From positions 1 to 44,210 of IMG/VR virus record IMGVR_UViG_3300019888_000008: a stretch of DNA of 44,210 nt; one strand, written 5' to 3'. The stretch's first letter is position 1; the number at the start of each line of letters is the position of its first letter. Under the pieces are notes generated by a model. It was not told where the DNA came from. It saw only the letters and a program-made list of their open reading frames with translations, and searched no databases. Shown here in pieces: positions 1-7,954 of this stretch. The DNA is from a virus. Position numbers and translations under genes: made by a program.

Positions 1-13
1 GTGCTGCAGATAG

Positions 14-139
14 CCGAGCCCCTGTCTTGGTTTCTAGCCGAAATATTCCCGTGATCTGGGATTAGTTTCGGTATAACTATTCACGGACTATTCATCGCGC
101 TATTCAGGACTATTCATCGCATGAATACAGTGAATAGTT
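14..139. repeat. Left copy of 126-bp terminal direct repeat
   Basis: Bases 14-139 recur without a difference at 44085-44210. The first 13 bases of the window do not match the bases before the second copy, so the identity starts at base 14 rather than at the very end. This fits a circular genome assembled with an overlap, or terminal redundancy. The physical ends cannot be told from sequence alone. Confidence 0.9.
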
Positions 140-144
140 ATACC
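71..144. repeat. Iteron-like CTATTCA array inside an inverted repeat
   Basis: CTATTCA occurs four times in direct orientation at 77, 88, 100 and 110, about one helical turn apart, and once inverted (TGAATAG) at 131-137. A 14-base segment, GGACTATTCATCGC, is repeated at 85-98 and 107-120. The array is bounded by a perfect 14-bp inverted repeat, GGTATAACTATTCA (70-83) with its complement (131-144). It lies just upstream of the holin gene and within the terminal repeat. Candidate roles are a replication or packaging site or an operator of the late region. Confidence 0.7.
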
Positions 145-158
145 GAGAGGTTGAGCCA

Positions 159-431
159 TTGTTCACCAAGGGGTTTTGGCGCGACACGTTAGAGCGAATG
201 GCGCGTACGTTTGCGCAAACAATGGTGGCCACTCTCGGCGCAACCACATTTAACGCATTTCATGTGTCGTGGCCGGTACCTTTAGGCATTTCGGTAGGTG
301 CGGCCTTTCTGTGTTTCCTTACCTGCGTAATTGCGGCGCCGAAGGGTGACAAGAATTCGGCGAGTTTCCTCACTCCGACCACCAATAGCGAGCCTGCGAG
401 CTCGCATAAGCACGAGAGGCTCGAGTTATGA
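159..431 (+). CDS. Holin, r1t-type
   Basis: A 90-residue protein whose opening, FWRDTLERMARTFAQTMVA, resembles the start of r1t-family phage holins, which form lesions in the inner membrane so that endolysin can reach the wall. Hydrophobic stretches at about residues 20-35 and 40-60 give two membrane segments, and the tail is hydrophilic and charged. The start is TTG at 159, chosen because GAGAGG (145-150) sits 8 bases upstream and no earlier in-frame start fits. The endolysin partner is separated from it, at 4271-5050. Its stop overlaps the next start as ATGA. Family assignment is from recognised sequence pattern only. Confidence 0.72.
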   Translation: MFTKGFWRDTLERMARTFAQTMVATLGATTFNAFHVSWPVPLGISVGAAFLCFLTCVIAAPKGDKNSASFLTPTTNSEPASSHKHERLEL

Positions 432-745
432 GTTCGCTTGAGGCAATCGACGCTGCATCCGAGGCGGTTCGTACTGGATTCAGGATCACTCTCGCCGATA
501 TGAAGGCGAGAGTTGCGAGTGTTGAATACATTGTGCGCGAATGTTTGACCATTGCGGTGATACAGCTCGATAATGGCTGGTATCTGGTCGGTTATTCAGC
601 GCCGGTCGACCCTGATAATTTCAACGCCGAGCACGGCCAGCGACTCGCTTATGACCAGGCACTCGGTCACGCATGGCCGTTGCTGGCGTTCACGCACCTT
701 GAAGGGCGAAGGGGTTTCAGGGGTAATCTCAGTGACAATGCGTGA
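428..745 (+). CDS. N4 gp49 / Sf6 gp66 family protein
   Basis: A 105-residue protein matching the phage family typified by N4 gp49 and Sf6 gp66. The recognisable core is a strand with TIAVIQLDNGWYLVGYSAPVD, then PDNFNAEHGQRLAYDQAL and GHAWPLLAF near residues 70-90. The family is widespread in tailed phages, often near lysis or packaging genes; its molecular function is unknown to me. The ATG at 428 overlaps the holin stop (ATGA), so it is probably translationally coupled. The end overlaps the following gene by 8 bases. Confidence 0.75.
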   Translation: MSSLEAIDAASEAVRTGFRITLADMKARVASVEYIVRECLTIAVIQLDNGWYLVGYSAPVDPDNFNAEHGQRLAYDQALGHAWPLLAFTHLEGRRGFRGNLSDNA

Positions 746-1115
746 CGAAATCGGGAAAACACTGGACGCATTGGAGCTGGATACTGTCTATTCGGCGGCG
801 GCGGAGTTGGCATTGACGTATGCGCGTCAGCTCGACCAGGCCGCCGCCGTTCGAGCCCAGGCCGATAAGGCGCTGAGAACGGCGTATGAGACCGGCGACG
901 AGGCGATGGTTGAGCAGGTGACAGCACTGCGGGCCAAATTGAGTGAGCGTGACTGTGTGGACCGTATAGGGCGCGACATGGCGGCGTTGTTGGACCAGTT
1001 GCATGCGACGCCTAAAGCGCGGGCCGCCGTGGATAAGGACAAGGCCAAGGGGCATGGTGGGCGTCAGGCACCGCCGAGCAGTGGCGCGCTGGCCCGGCTG
1101 CGGTCTGTCCAGTGA
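738..1115 (+). CDS. Probable terminase small subunit
   Basis: A 125-residue, mostly helical and charged protein. Near the C-terminus it has LHATPKARAAVDK, resembling the LGLTPxxRA signature at the end of actinophage terminase small subunits. It sits two genes before the large terminase in the same operon, the usual place for the DNA-recognition subunit. ATG at 738 was chosen over longer in-frame extensions because it overlaps the preceding stop only slightly. No helix-turn-helix is obvious to the eye. An alternative is an unrelated coiled-coil accessory protein. Confidence 0.5.
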   Translation: MRDEIGKTLDALELDTVYSAAAELALTYARQLDQAAAVRAQADKALRTAYETGDEAMVEQVTALRAKLSERDCVDRIGRDMAALLDQLHATPKARAAVDKDKAKGHGGRQAPPSSGALARLRSVQ

Positions 1116-1306
1116 GCGAGCTGGCGGAGCGTTTAGCGGCGGATAATCAGCGCTTGTGCGCCGAGATGGCCTGTTTACGTGTCGCACTGGCCGACGCTAT
1201 CGAGGATATGGAGGGCATGGTCGGCTATATCCCTGACTATTTCGTGGAGAAATGGGGATATAGGCAGGCGATTCAGGCCGCAAAAGACGCATTAAAGGTG
1301 AGTTAA
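1112..1306 (+). CDS. Small helical protein of unknown function
   Basis: A 64-residue protein starting with GTG that overlaps the preceding stop (GTGA) and ending in an ATGA overlap with the large terminase. The first 35 residues form a heptad-like, leucine-rich helix; the rest contains aromatic residues (GYIPDYFVEKWGYRQ). It is not recognised. Its tight position between the terminase subunits suggests a packaging or regulatory accessory, which is inference from context. Confidence 0.6.
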   Translation: MSELAERLAADNQRLCAEMACLRVALADAIEDMEGMVGYIPDYFVEKWGYRQAIQAAKDALKVS

Positions 1307-2823
1307 TGACCACTATGGTGGACCGGTCCACCGTTTTAGGTGTAACTGAGCCCCGTTTGTGGACGAAACCGCTACGGGAGCTGACCCCGGAGACGTCCGC
1401 AGGCTTCGCTGCCATCGAATTCGCCACGCAGGTTATCGGTATGCGCCTATTGCCGTGGCAGGAATGGTGGCTGATCCACGCATTAGAGCTGCGTGAGGAT
1501 GGTCGATTTCGGTTTAGCGTAGTCCTGACATTAGTGAGTCGTCAGAACGGCAAAACACGCCTATTAGGCGTAGTGGTTATGTGGTTCCTTTACGTGCGAG
1601 CGCGGACGCTGCCTCATCCCGGCCTCGTGGTGTCCAGTGCGCAGGATCTGCGGATTGCTAGGGAATTCTGGCAAGCCAACGTCGACATTGCGCAGGGTAA
1701 CGATGACTTGAACTCTGAGATCGTGTCGATTCGCTACGGGAACGGCGATCAGTGCCTCACTGTGAATACCGGCGCCCGCTACAAGCTCACAGCGGCCACT
1801 AGAGGCGCGGGACGTGGACTGTCGACCGACTGCTTAGTGCTCGACGAACTGCGTGAACAGCGCACTCGGGCACCGTGGGCCGCACTGCAAAACACCACCG
1901 CGGCCCGTTCTGGCGCGATTACGTTTGCGATTTCGAACCAGGGCGATGACGAATCCGTCGTGCTCAACGATTTACGGTCCGCCGCTCTGAGTGAGACCGA
2001 TCCTTCGGTGGGCATTTTCGAGTGGTCCGCGCCGAACAGTTGCGATCCTAACGACATTCAGGCGTGGGCGCAGGCTAATCCGGCGCTGGGGCGGACCCTC
2101 ACAGAGGAGAAACTCCGCAGTATTAGGGCGACCTCCAGCGATTCGGACTGGCGGACCGAGAATCTATGCCAGCGGGTCGACACCCTGGACGCGGCCATCG
2201 ATCCGGAGGCGTGGCGGGATTGCGGGGTGGCCGGCCTGTCGTTGGCGGCCCACCGTGAACAGCTGGTCGCCTGCGTGGACGTCGGGGTGGACTCGGGGCA
2301 CGTCACGCTGGCGCTGGCGGCCGTCGTGGGCGACCCGGGACCCATCGTCCATGGTGAGGTGGCGGGTACGTGGACGGATGCGCAGTCGGCCCGCCGCGAC
2401 TTCCCTCGGATGCTGGCCAGGATTCGGCCACGAGCCCTCGGGTGGTATCCCGGTGGTGTCGCGGGGATGCTGGGCGTGGAGATCGCGGCGGCCCACGGCA
2501 CCACGTGCGGCAGCAAGACATACGACGGCGAGTTCCGAGCCCACTCCCCCGGAGTGGTCGACATTACGGGTAGTAATGTGACGTCCGCGTGCATGGCATT
2601 CGCGGATCTAGTGCAGCATTACCGGTTCAGACATCGTCAGTCACCGCTGCTTGACGACCACATTGCGAGTTGTGCAAGGTATGACGCGGGTGAGACCGGA
2701 GCGTGGCGTTTCGCGCGTAAAGGTAAGAAGCCGATCGATGCGGCGTATGCGATGGCCGGTGCGGTACATCTGGCCCGATCGCTACCCCCGTTCAAGCCCG
2801 TTCCGAAATCAAGGATTTTTTAA
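1306..2823 (+). CDS. terL: Terminase large subunit
   Basis: The 505-residue DNA-packaging motor: an ATPase that drives DNA into the prohead, plus a nuclease that cuts genome ends. SRQNGKTRLL around residues 78-87 is the Walker A variant common in actinophage large terminases. CLVLDEL (about 176-182) gives the Walker B aspartate and catalytic glutamate. VACVDVGVDSGH, past the middle, begins the RNase H-like nuclease with its first acidic metal ligand, and PIDAAYAMAGA near the C-terminus carries a late aspartate. Length is typical. The HNH nuclease at 42858-43469 lies upstream on the circular map, as in many cos-type phages. Confidence 0.95.
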   Translation: MTTMVDRSTVLGVTEPRLWTKPLRELTPETSAGFAAIEFATQVIGMRLLPWQEWWLIHALELREDGRFRFSVVLTLVSRQNGKTRLLGVVVMWFLYVRARTLPHPGLVVSSAQDLRIAREFWQANVDIAQGNDDLNSEIVSIRYGNGDQCLTVNTGARYKLTAATRGAGRGLSTDCLVLDELREQRTRAPWAALQNTTAARSGAITFAISNQGDDESVVLNDLRSAALSETDPSVGIFEWSAPNSCDPNDIQAWAQANPALGRTLTEEKLRSIRATSSDSDWRTENLCQRVDTLDAAIDPEAWRDCGVAGLSLAAHREQLVACVDVGVDSGHVTLALAAVVGDPGPIVHGEVAGTWTDAQSARRDFPRMLARIRPRALGWYPGGVAGMLGVEIAAAHGTTCGSKTYDGEFRAHSPGVVDITGSNVTSACMAFADLVQHYRFRHRQSPLLDDHIASCARYDAGETGAWRFARKGKKPIDAAYAMAGAVHLARSLPPFKPVPKSRIF

Positions 2824-3017
2824 TGCGCAGTGCGCACACATGGATCCAGGTGGCGACCATGCTGGTTATAGCGTGGTCTATATGGTCGCTGTCCGACAAT
2901 GTGGCGTGGGGTGCGCTATTCCTGGGTGTCGTGGTGTGCACGTGGTCGATTTTGACCGAATTCACTAAGCCTACTATTCGGCGAGTGGCCGAGCCTGATC
3001 TACGTGAGGTGCCCTAA
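2823..3017 (+). CDS. Small membrane protein
   Basis: A 64-residue protein with two adjacent hydrophobic stretches (about residues 8-24 and 28-46) and a polar tail. ATG overlaps the terminase stop (TAATG) and its own stop overlaps the portal start the same way, so it is firmly within the head operon. Small membrane proteins between terminase and portal are seen in several actinophages. A role in lysis or superinfection is possible, but nothing in the sequence decides it. Confidence 0.65.
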   Translation: MRSAHTWIQVATMLVIAWSIWSLSDNVAWGALFLGVVVCTWSILTEFTKPTIRRVAEPDLREVP

Positions 3018-4267
3018 TGGGATTCGGCCAGCTACTGCGGAACATCACCGTGACGCAGACGGATTCGGTGAGCGGTCAGACGCTCATGGAGACCATCGTG
3101 ACTGGCCCCGGCGCGTATTACGAGTCGGGCGGCGGCGCGCGCGAGTTTCGGGGCCTACTGGGCGTACCGGCCGCGTGGCGTGCCACTCAGCTCATCACGG
3201 ACGTCATCGGGGGGATTCCGTGGCACGCGTACGAGGAGGAGCCCAGCGGTTTGGCGTTGCGCCGTTACCCGACACCACGCTTGCTGGTTGATCCGGCGGG
3301 CGTAGACACGCGGGTAACCACCTATTCGAGCTGGGCCATGGATTTGATCTGGCACGGCAACGCCATTGCCATCATATGGTCGCGGGATGCCGAGGGTGAG
3401 CCGGACATCGTCATTCCGGTGCCCGCCGAGTACGCATTCGTCAAGCGTGTGGGCATTAACGACAACCTTCCGGCGTTCGTACCGGGCGAGATCATCTACT
3501 TGATCGGCCAGGAAGCCTACGCGGCGCGGGACATTCTGCACATTAAAGGGCTCTGTCGGCCCGGGGCAACGCGTGGTTTGGGCGTGTTAGAGCAGCATTT
3601 TGACACACTGTCACTCGATATTGAGCAGCGTAAGCAGGCACGGGCCGCCACTGGCGCGGGTATTCCCCTCGGTGTCCTCAAATCCGAGGACCCTGACCTC
3701 ACTCAGACCGACGCGGATGAGTTGTCTACCGTGTGGGCGAGCAGGCAGGCCACCCGCAGGGTCGCGGTACTGAATGCATCCACCACATTCACACCGCTCG
3801 CCTGGAATCCGACCGAATCGCAGCTACTGGACGCACGGAAGTTCGGGCATGTGGAGATGGCCCTGGTTTTCGGCGTGGATCCGGAGTGGCTGGGGTCCGG
3901 TCAGTCGACAGAGACATATCGCAATATCGAGCAGTCTGGTATCGAGCTGATCAGGCGGTCATCACTGCACGGTCATCTCGCACGATTCGAGGCGACCCTG
4001 TCCGCTCAGCTGCGGCCCGGCAGTGTCGCGCGCGCGAATCTGGATTCGGTACAGCGGGCCGACACGCACGGCCGGTACGAGTCCCACAAGCTCGGTATCG
4101 ACAGTGGTTTTCTCACTGATGATGAGGCGCGGGCCATCGAGAATATGCCACCACTCACCCCGGAGCAGCGGAAGTTGATTAAGGCCAACCGTCCCGCTCC
4201 CCCCGCGCCGTTCGGCGGGTCGACTCCCGCGAAACCGGCGCCCGGCGACCTGAAGGGAAAGGTGTAG
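3017..4267 (+). CDS. Portal protein, HK97 type
   Basis: A 416-residue protein matching the HK97-type portal family, the dodecameric ring at one capsid vertex through which DNA enters and leaves. Visible family features are the early VPAAWRATQLITDVIGGIPW segment, a mid-protein stretch with HIKGLCRPGATRGLGVLEQH, and NIEQSGIELIRRSSL in the C-terminal half, leading into the crown. The tail is proline- and alanine-rich. It lies directly after the terminase and before the protease and capsid genes, but is separated from the protease by an endolysin gene. Confidence 0.93.
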   Translation: MGFGQLLRNITVTQTDSVSGQTLMETIVTGPGAYYESGGGAREFRGLLGVPAAWRATQLITDVIGGIPWHAYEEEPSGLALRRYPTPRLLVDPAGVDTRVTTYSSWAMDLIWHGNAIAIIWSRDAEGEPDIVIPVPAEYAFVKRVGINDNLPAFVPGEIIYLIGQEAYAARDILHIKGLCRPGATRGLGVLEQHFDTLSLDIEQRKQARAATGAGIPLGVLKSEDPDLTQTDADELSTVWASRQATRRVAVLNASTTFTPLAWNPTESQLLDARKFGHVEMALVFGVDPEWLGSGQSTETYRNIEQSGIELIRRSSLHGHLARFEATLSAQLRPGSVARANLDSVQRADTHGRYESHKLGIDSGFLTDDEARAIENMPPLTPEQRKLIKANRPAPPAPFGGSTPAKPAPGDLKGKV

Positions 4268-4270
4268 GCC

Positions 4271-5050
4271 ATGATTCCGTCTCCCAGTCACTCTAGTCGT
4301 GGCGGTAGATCGGTGCGTTTGGTGGTGATTCACACCGCCGAGGGTGCACGCACGGTCGAGGAGTTGGGTAATTACTTCGCGCGAGCCGCCGTGAACGCGT
4401 CCAGCCACGTCGGTATCGACAACGAGCGGATCGAGACCTACGTCCCTTACGACCGCGAGGCGTGGACGATTCGGTCTGGTAACGCGATTTCAGACAATGC
4501 TGAGCTGTGTGGTTTCGCCCGCTGGACCCGTGAGGAGTGGCTGAGGGAGCATCCCTCGATGCTCGTCCTGGCCGCTCGGTGGATAGCGGAGCGGTGCAAA
4601 GCACGGGGCATCCCCATCAAAAAGCTCACACCGGCCGAGGTCCGCGCTGGCCAGTCGGGGGTAATCGGGCATGTCGATTGGACGTTAGGGATGCAAGACG
4701 GCACCCATGTCGACCCTGGTGCGGGCTTTCCGTGGGATGTGGTGATTCAAGCGGCGAACGAGCTGAGTTTGGAGGGTGATATGCAACTGCCAACATTGCG
4801 TGAGGGCGACGGCGTCAAAGGCGCGGGCGACCGTGGGCGTGTGCACTGGTATGTGATGAGCCTGCAAGCCCTGCTGAATGTGCGTGGTCTGCCTAAAACG
4901 GGGGGTCTGACGTGCGACGGCGTTTTCGGTCCGGCCACCACGGCGGCGGTGAAGGCATTGCAGGGCCGATGGAAACTCACGCAGGACGGCGTGGTTGGGC
5001 CTGAAACGTGGCGTTGGGCTATCGGCAACGATGCCCCGGATTATGTCTGA
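4271..5050 (+). CDS. Endolysin: amidase plus peptidoglycan-binding domain
   Basis: A 259-residue two-domain lysin. Residues 1-160 form an Amidase_2 (N-acetylmuramoyl-L-alanine amidase) domain with likely zinc ligands in VVIHTAEG (His21), GHVDWT (His134) and THVDPGAGFPWD (Asp148). Residues 172-255 form a PG_binding_1 domain, with VMSLQALLNVRG, CDGVFGPATTAAVKALQ and GVVGPETW. There is no signal peptide, so release depends on a holin such as that at 159-431. The gene lies between portal and protease, an unusual place for a lysin in a siphophage. GGGAAAGGTG upstream of ATG 4271 is the ribosome site. Confidence 0.92.
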   Translation: MIPSPSHSSRGGRSVRLVVIHTAEGARTVEELGNYFARAAVNASSHVGIDNERIETYVPYDREAWTIRSGNAISDNAELCGFARWTREEWLREHPSMLVLAARWIAERCKARGIPIKKLTPAEVRAGQSGVIGHVDWTLGMQDGTHVDPGAGFPWDVVIQAANELSLEGDMQLPTLREGDGVKGAGDRGRVHWYVMSLQALLNVRGLPKTGGLTCDGVFGPATTAAVKALQGRWKLTQDGVVGPETWRWAIGNDAPDYV

Positions 5051-5065
5051 ACGGAGGATGAAACC

Positions 5066-5683
5066 ATGGCGATGACAGTCGACCCGGACGCCGTTCAACT
5101 GCGGACTTACAGTTTTGAGATCGAGGGCGTAGAGCTGGTCCGCACTCCGGGCGGTGACGGCCGAGAGGTTACGGGGATTGCGGTCCCCTACGGCGTGGAC
5201 CAGCTGATTTATCCTGGTCTTGTGGAGCGGTTCGAGATGGGTTCATTTGCACATCAGATCCGGGCGATGTTCCGCGTTCCCTTTGTGCGCAATCATATGA
5301 TGATGGGCGGAACACTGATCGGTCGGATTCACCAGGCCGAGGAGGCGGCGGCGGGTTTACGCGTCAAGATGCGGGTCTCCCAGCTGCGTGATCCGCTCGC
5401 TGACGACACTCTGACGCTCATCGACGACGGAGTTTTGGAGGAGCTATCGATTGGGTTTATCCCGCTGAGTAAGGATGCGCCCAATAAGGACGGTGTCACG
5501 ATCCGGAAAAAGGCACAACTCACCGAGGTCGCCATCGTGCGCGCGGGCGCATACGGGCAGAAGGCCAAGGTGACGGCGGTGCGCAGTGACGAGGGCGCGA
5601 GCCCCGCGAGTGTCGCGGTGACGAATCGCAATGCGGCTGTGCAACTACTGGCCCGACTGCCATTGCCTGATATGATCGGCTGA
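5066..5683 (+). CDS. Prohead protease, HK97 (S78) family
   Basis: A 205-residue prohead maturation protease that removes the N-terminal scaffold domain of the capsid protein. GREVTGIAVPYGV opens the domain; VRNHM (His77) and LEELSIGF (Ser128) match the catalytic histidine and serine of the HK97 protease family. AGLRVKMRVSQ lies between. The substrate is probably the major capsid protein next door, which has a coiled-coil N-terminal region. AACGGAGG lies a suitable distance before ATG 5066. Confidence 0.92.
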   Translation: MAMTVDPDAVQLRTYSFEIEGVELVRTPGGDGREVTGIAVPYGVDQLIYPGLVERFEMGSFAHQIRAMFRVPFVRNHMMMGGTLIGRIHQAEEAAAGLRVKMRVSQLRDPLADDTLTLIDDGVLEELSIGFIPLSKDAPNKDGVTIRKKAQLTEVAIVRAGAYGQKAKVTAVRSDEGASPASVAVTNRNAAVQLLARLPLPDMIG

Positions 5684-5770
5684 GCTTTAGTACGGATTCA
5701 GGTCGAGGCACCCCGCTACTGTTCGGCGATACCCCCGGAGAAACAGACCGGGCATCTCGCCGAAAACGGA

Positions 5771-5827
5771 CGGCACCCCTACGAAAACGAATCACCACTG
5801 TCGTTTTCTTCCATCGTAGGGATGCCG
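5771..5827 (+). promoter_or_regulatory. Long hairpin over the capsid gene's ribosome site
   Basis: In the 146-base gap before the capsid gene, 5771-5783 pairs with 5815-5827 (12 of 13 positions) and 5784-5790 pairs with 5801-5807 (7 of 7), leaving a 10-base loop and a 7-base bulge. The right arm holds CGTAGGG, the probable ribosome-binding region, ending a few bases before ATG 5830. Folded, it would mask that site. No U-run follows, so a translational switch or RNA processing site is likelier than a terminator. Confidence 0.6.
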
Positions 5828-5829
5828 TA

Positions 5830-7239
5830 ATGACGTTTCTTGAAATGCTGCGTGCCAGGTACGCGGCTATTCGTGCTCAGATCGAGGAAGTCCAGAGTCG
5901 CGCGGTCGCTGACAACCAGCGCGACTTCACCGAGGACGAGCTTCGCCAGGTCAACGAGCTGGGCGAGCAGGCCGCCGCGCTGGTCCCCCGCATCGAGGCC
6001 GCCGCCGCCGAGCAGACCCGCAACGCGGCCGTGGACGCCGCCGCCGGGGCCGTGGCCGCCAGCGTGGCCGCCGCCGCCGCCGCCGGTACCGATGCAGGCC
6101 CGGGGCATTCGGTCGGGCAGGCAGCCGCCGCTGGCGCCCCAGGATCACCGCAGAACCGCTCGGAGGGCGCCGGGGCTCTCGGTAGCGGCACCCCCCAGGG
6201 TCTCGGCGGATTCAGCGCCCAGGATCGCGACCCCGGTCACTACATTCGCAACAGCCAGTACGCGTTCTTTACCGATTTGGTCAACGCCGGCATGGGCGAT
6301 CCCGATGCCCGCCAGCGACTCAACGAACACCAGCGAGCGCTGTCCACCGGGGTCGCGGGCGCCGGCCTGGTTCCGCCGATCTGGCTCACCCAGGAATACG
6401 AGTCGATCGCCCGTCAGGGCCGTGTGGTGGCTCAGGGTGTGCGGCACTTCCCCATCGGTATGAATCCGTCGCCGCTGACCCTGCCGAGGCAGACGACCGG
6501 CACCGATGCGGTGGTGGCCGAGCAGTCCTCGGAGAATACCGGTGTCACCGGTACGGATGCCTATGCGTCCACGAGCGACGTGGTGACTCCGAAGCCGACC
6601 GCTGGGGCGCAGACATTCTCGCGGCAGATGCTGGACATGTCCGACCCGCGTATCGACGGTCTGATTTTCGCTGACCTCACCGCCGTATATAATCGCAAGG
6701 TTGAGGACAAGGTCACCGCCGCACTGGTCGCCGCTGCCGGGGCCGCCGTTACCACGCTGGCCACGGAAGCCGCATTTATGGGTACTCCTCCGGCGATGCC
6801 CGCCGCTGACGCGATCACCGATGCGGCGGTCGCGCTGTGGAATGCGCGGAAGCTGCCCGCCACCGAGATCGCAATGCGTGTTTCCCGTTGGGGGAGGTTC
6901 TCGAAGGTCCGAGACACCACCGGTCGCAAGCTTTTCCCGCTCAGCGACGCCGGTCCCGTCAACGTCGACGGCGTCGGTTCGGTGGTTGCGTCCGGCAATA
7001 TCGAGGGTCTCCCGGTGCTCGCAACGGATGGTTTGGGTATCGGTGGCGCCACCTACCCGGAGAATATCCTGGTTTACCGCGCGTCGGACACCATCCTTTT
7101 CGAGGGTGATATGCTGCGTTTTCAGTACGAGCAGCCGACCGGCCCCGAATCCATCCGGATCGGCATTTGGGCGTACACCGCTGTGATCGTTCGGCAGGCC
7201 GCCAACAGCGTCCGCCGTATCCAGATCACCGCTGCCTGA
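5830..7239 (+). CDS. Major capsid protein with N-terminal scaffold region
   Basis: A 469-residue HK97-fold capsid protein. Residues 1-60 are a charged coiled coil like the HK97 delta/scaffold domain. Residues 60-130 are an Ala/Gly/Pro-rich linker, a plausible protease cleavage region. The rest is the shell domain, with LVPPIWLTQEYES, a segment around AGAQTFSRQMLDMSD, LWNARKLPATEIAM, and GIWAYTAVIVRQ near the end. It lies right after the matching protease. Its expression may be tuned by the hairpin at 5771-5827. No separate scaffold gene is seen. Confidence 0.93.
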   Translation: MTFLEMLRARYAAIRAQIEEVQSRAVADNQRDFTEDELRQVNELGEQAAALVPRIEAAAAEQTRNAAVDAAAGAVAASVAAAAAAGTDAGPGHSVGQAAAAGAPGSPQNRSEGAGALGSGTPQGLGGFSAQDRDPGHYIRNSQYAFFTDLVNAGMGDPDARQRLNEHQRALSTGVAGAGLVPPIWLTQEYESIARQGRVVAQGVRHFPIGMNPSPLTLPRQTTGTDAVVAEQSSENTGVTGTDAYASTSDVVTPKPTAGAQTFSRQMLDMSDPRIDGLIFADLTAVYNRKVEDKVTAALVAAAGAAVTTLATEAAFMGTPPAMPAADAITDAAVALWNARKLPATEIAMRVSRWGRFSKVRDTTGRKLFPLSDAGPVNVDGVGSVVASGNIEGLPVLATDGLGIGGATYPENILVYRASDTILFEGDMLRFQYEQPTGPESIRIGIWAYTAVIVRQAANSVRRIQITAA

Positions 7240-7244
7240 GTTCG

Positions 7245-7604
7245 ATGGCGACTGCGTGGCCGCCTGGCCTAGATGAGTTGCGCCGTGAGTTGCGTCGTGT
7301 CGATGGTGCGGACACCACCGACGACCAACTACTCACGGACGCTGTTGACGCCGCCGTCGCGTTTGTGGTGCGAATCCACGGCACGCGTTACAACCTGGAC
7401 GGTTTGAGTGTAGGTCTGCCGGACCCCCCGGCCGATCTGCGGCTCGGAACCGTTTACCTGGCCCGACGGCTGCACAGTCGCCGCAGCTCTCCCGATGGTG
7501 TTATCAACCTGGGGGAGCTCGGCTCGTCCCGCATTCCGTCATTCGACCCTGATATCGATCGAATGTTGCGTATCGGTCGGTACCGGGGTCCGGTGATCGC
7601 GTGA
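7245..7604 (+). CDS. Head-tail connector, gp6-like
   Basis: A 119-residue protein directly after the capsid gene. The helical N-terminal half with DDQLLTDAVDAAVAFVVRIHG, followed by PADLRLGTVYLARRLHSRR, resembles the gp6/gp15-type adaptor proteins that bind the portal ring. ATG at 7245 was preferred over longer in-frame extensions into the capsid gene because it begins right after the capsid stop. The family call rests on position and general pattern. Confidence 0.68.
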   Translation: MATAWPPGLDELRRELRRVDGADTTDDQLLTDAVDAAVAFVVRIHGTRYNLDGLSVGLPDPPADLRLGTVYLARRLHSRRSSPDGVINLGELGSSRIPSFDPDIDRMLRIGRYRGPVIA

Positions 7605-7954
7605 AAACGAGGGGTGCGGCGGAGGCGATTCGAGCAGCGCTCACCGCCGCCGATATCCGCGTGTTTTACCTCGGGCAGTCGGTGGACCCTCCGGCGGTGG
7701 TTATCGTTCCACCGCTAGTGACGTGGAATCTACCGATGTCAGACCCGAGCGAGGCGCAATTCGGATTGGCTTTGGTTGTGCCGGATGACGAGCAGATGGT
7801 TCTTACTCTGATCGATTACATTCAGCGCGTCGGTGAGGCATTGGACGCGTCGGAACACGAATTCAGCATGAAACAGGCTGCGCCGGGCGTGTTTCCCGGC
7901 AATCCGGGCGAACTACCCGCCTATCGTATCCAGATTGAGGTTGCATTGACATGA
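7601..7954 (+). CDS. Neck / tail terminator-like protein
   Basis: A 117-residue protein starting with GTG that overlaps the previous stop (GTGA). An N-terminal helix (AAEAIRAALTAADIRVFYLG) is followed by strands and a long helix, ending with PAYRIQIEVALT, a layout like the tail-terminator or neck proteins that close the tail tube at the head. The slot between connector and tube protein also fits. Function is inferred from order rather than from a clear motif. Confidence 0.6.
   Translation: MKTRGAAEAIRAALTAADIRVFYLGQSVDPPAVVIVPPLVTWNLPMSDPSEAQFGLALVVPDDEQMVLTLIDYIQRVGEALDASEHEFSMKQAAPGVFPGNPGELPAYRIQIEVALT

Noticed and set aside
1-13. First 13 bases as part of the terminal repeat
   Set aside because: They do not match 44072-44084. 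They may be an assembly tip.
5877-6191. Leftward frames opposite the capsid gene linker
   Set aside because: They are low-complexity shadows of the Ala-rich linker, with no start context.
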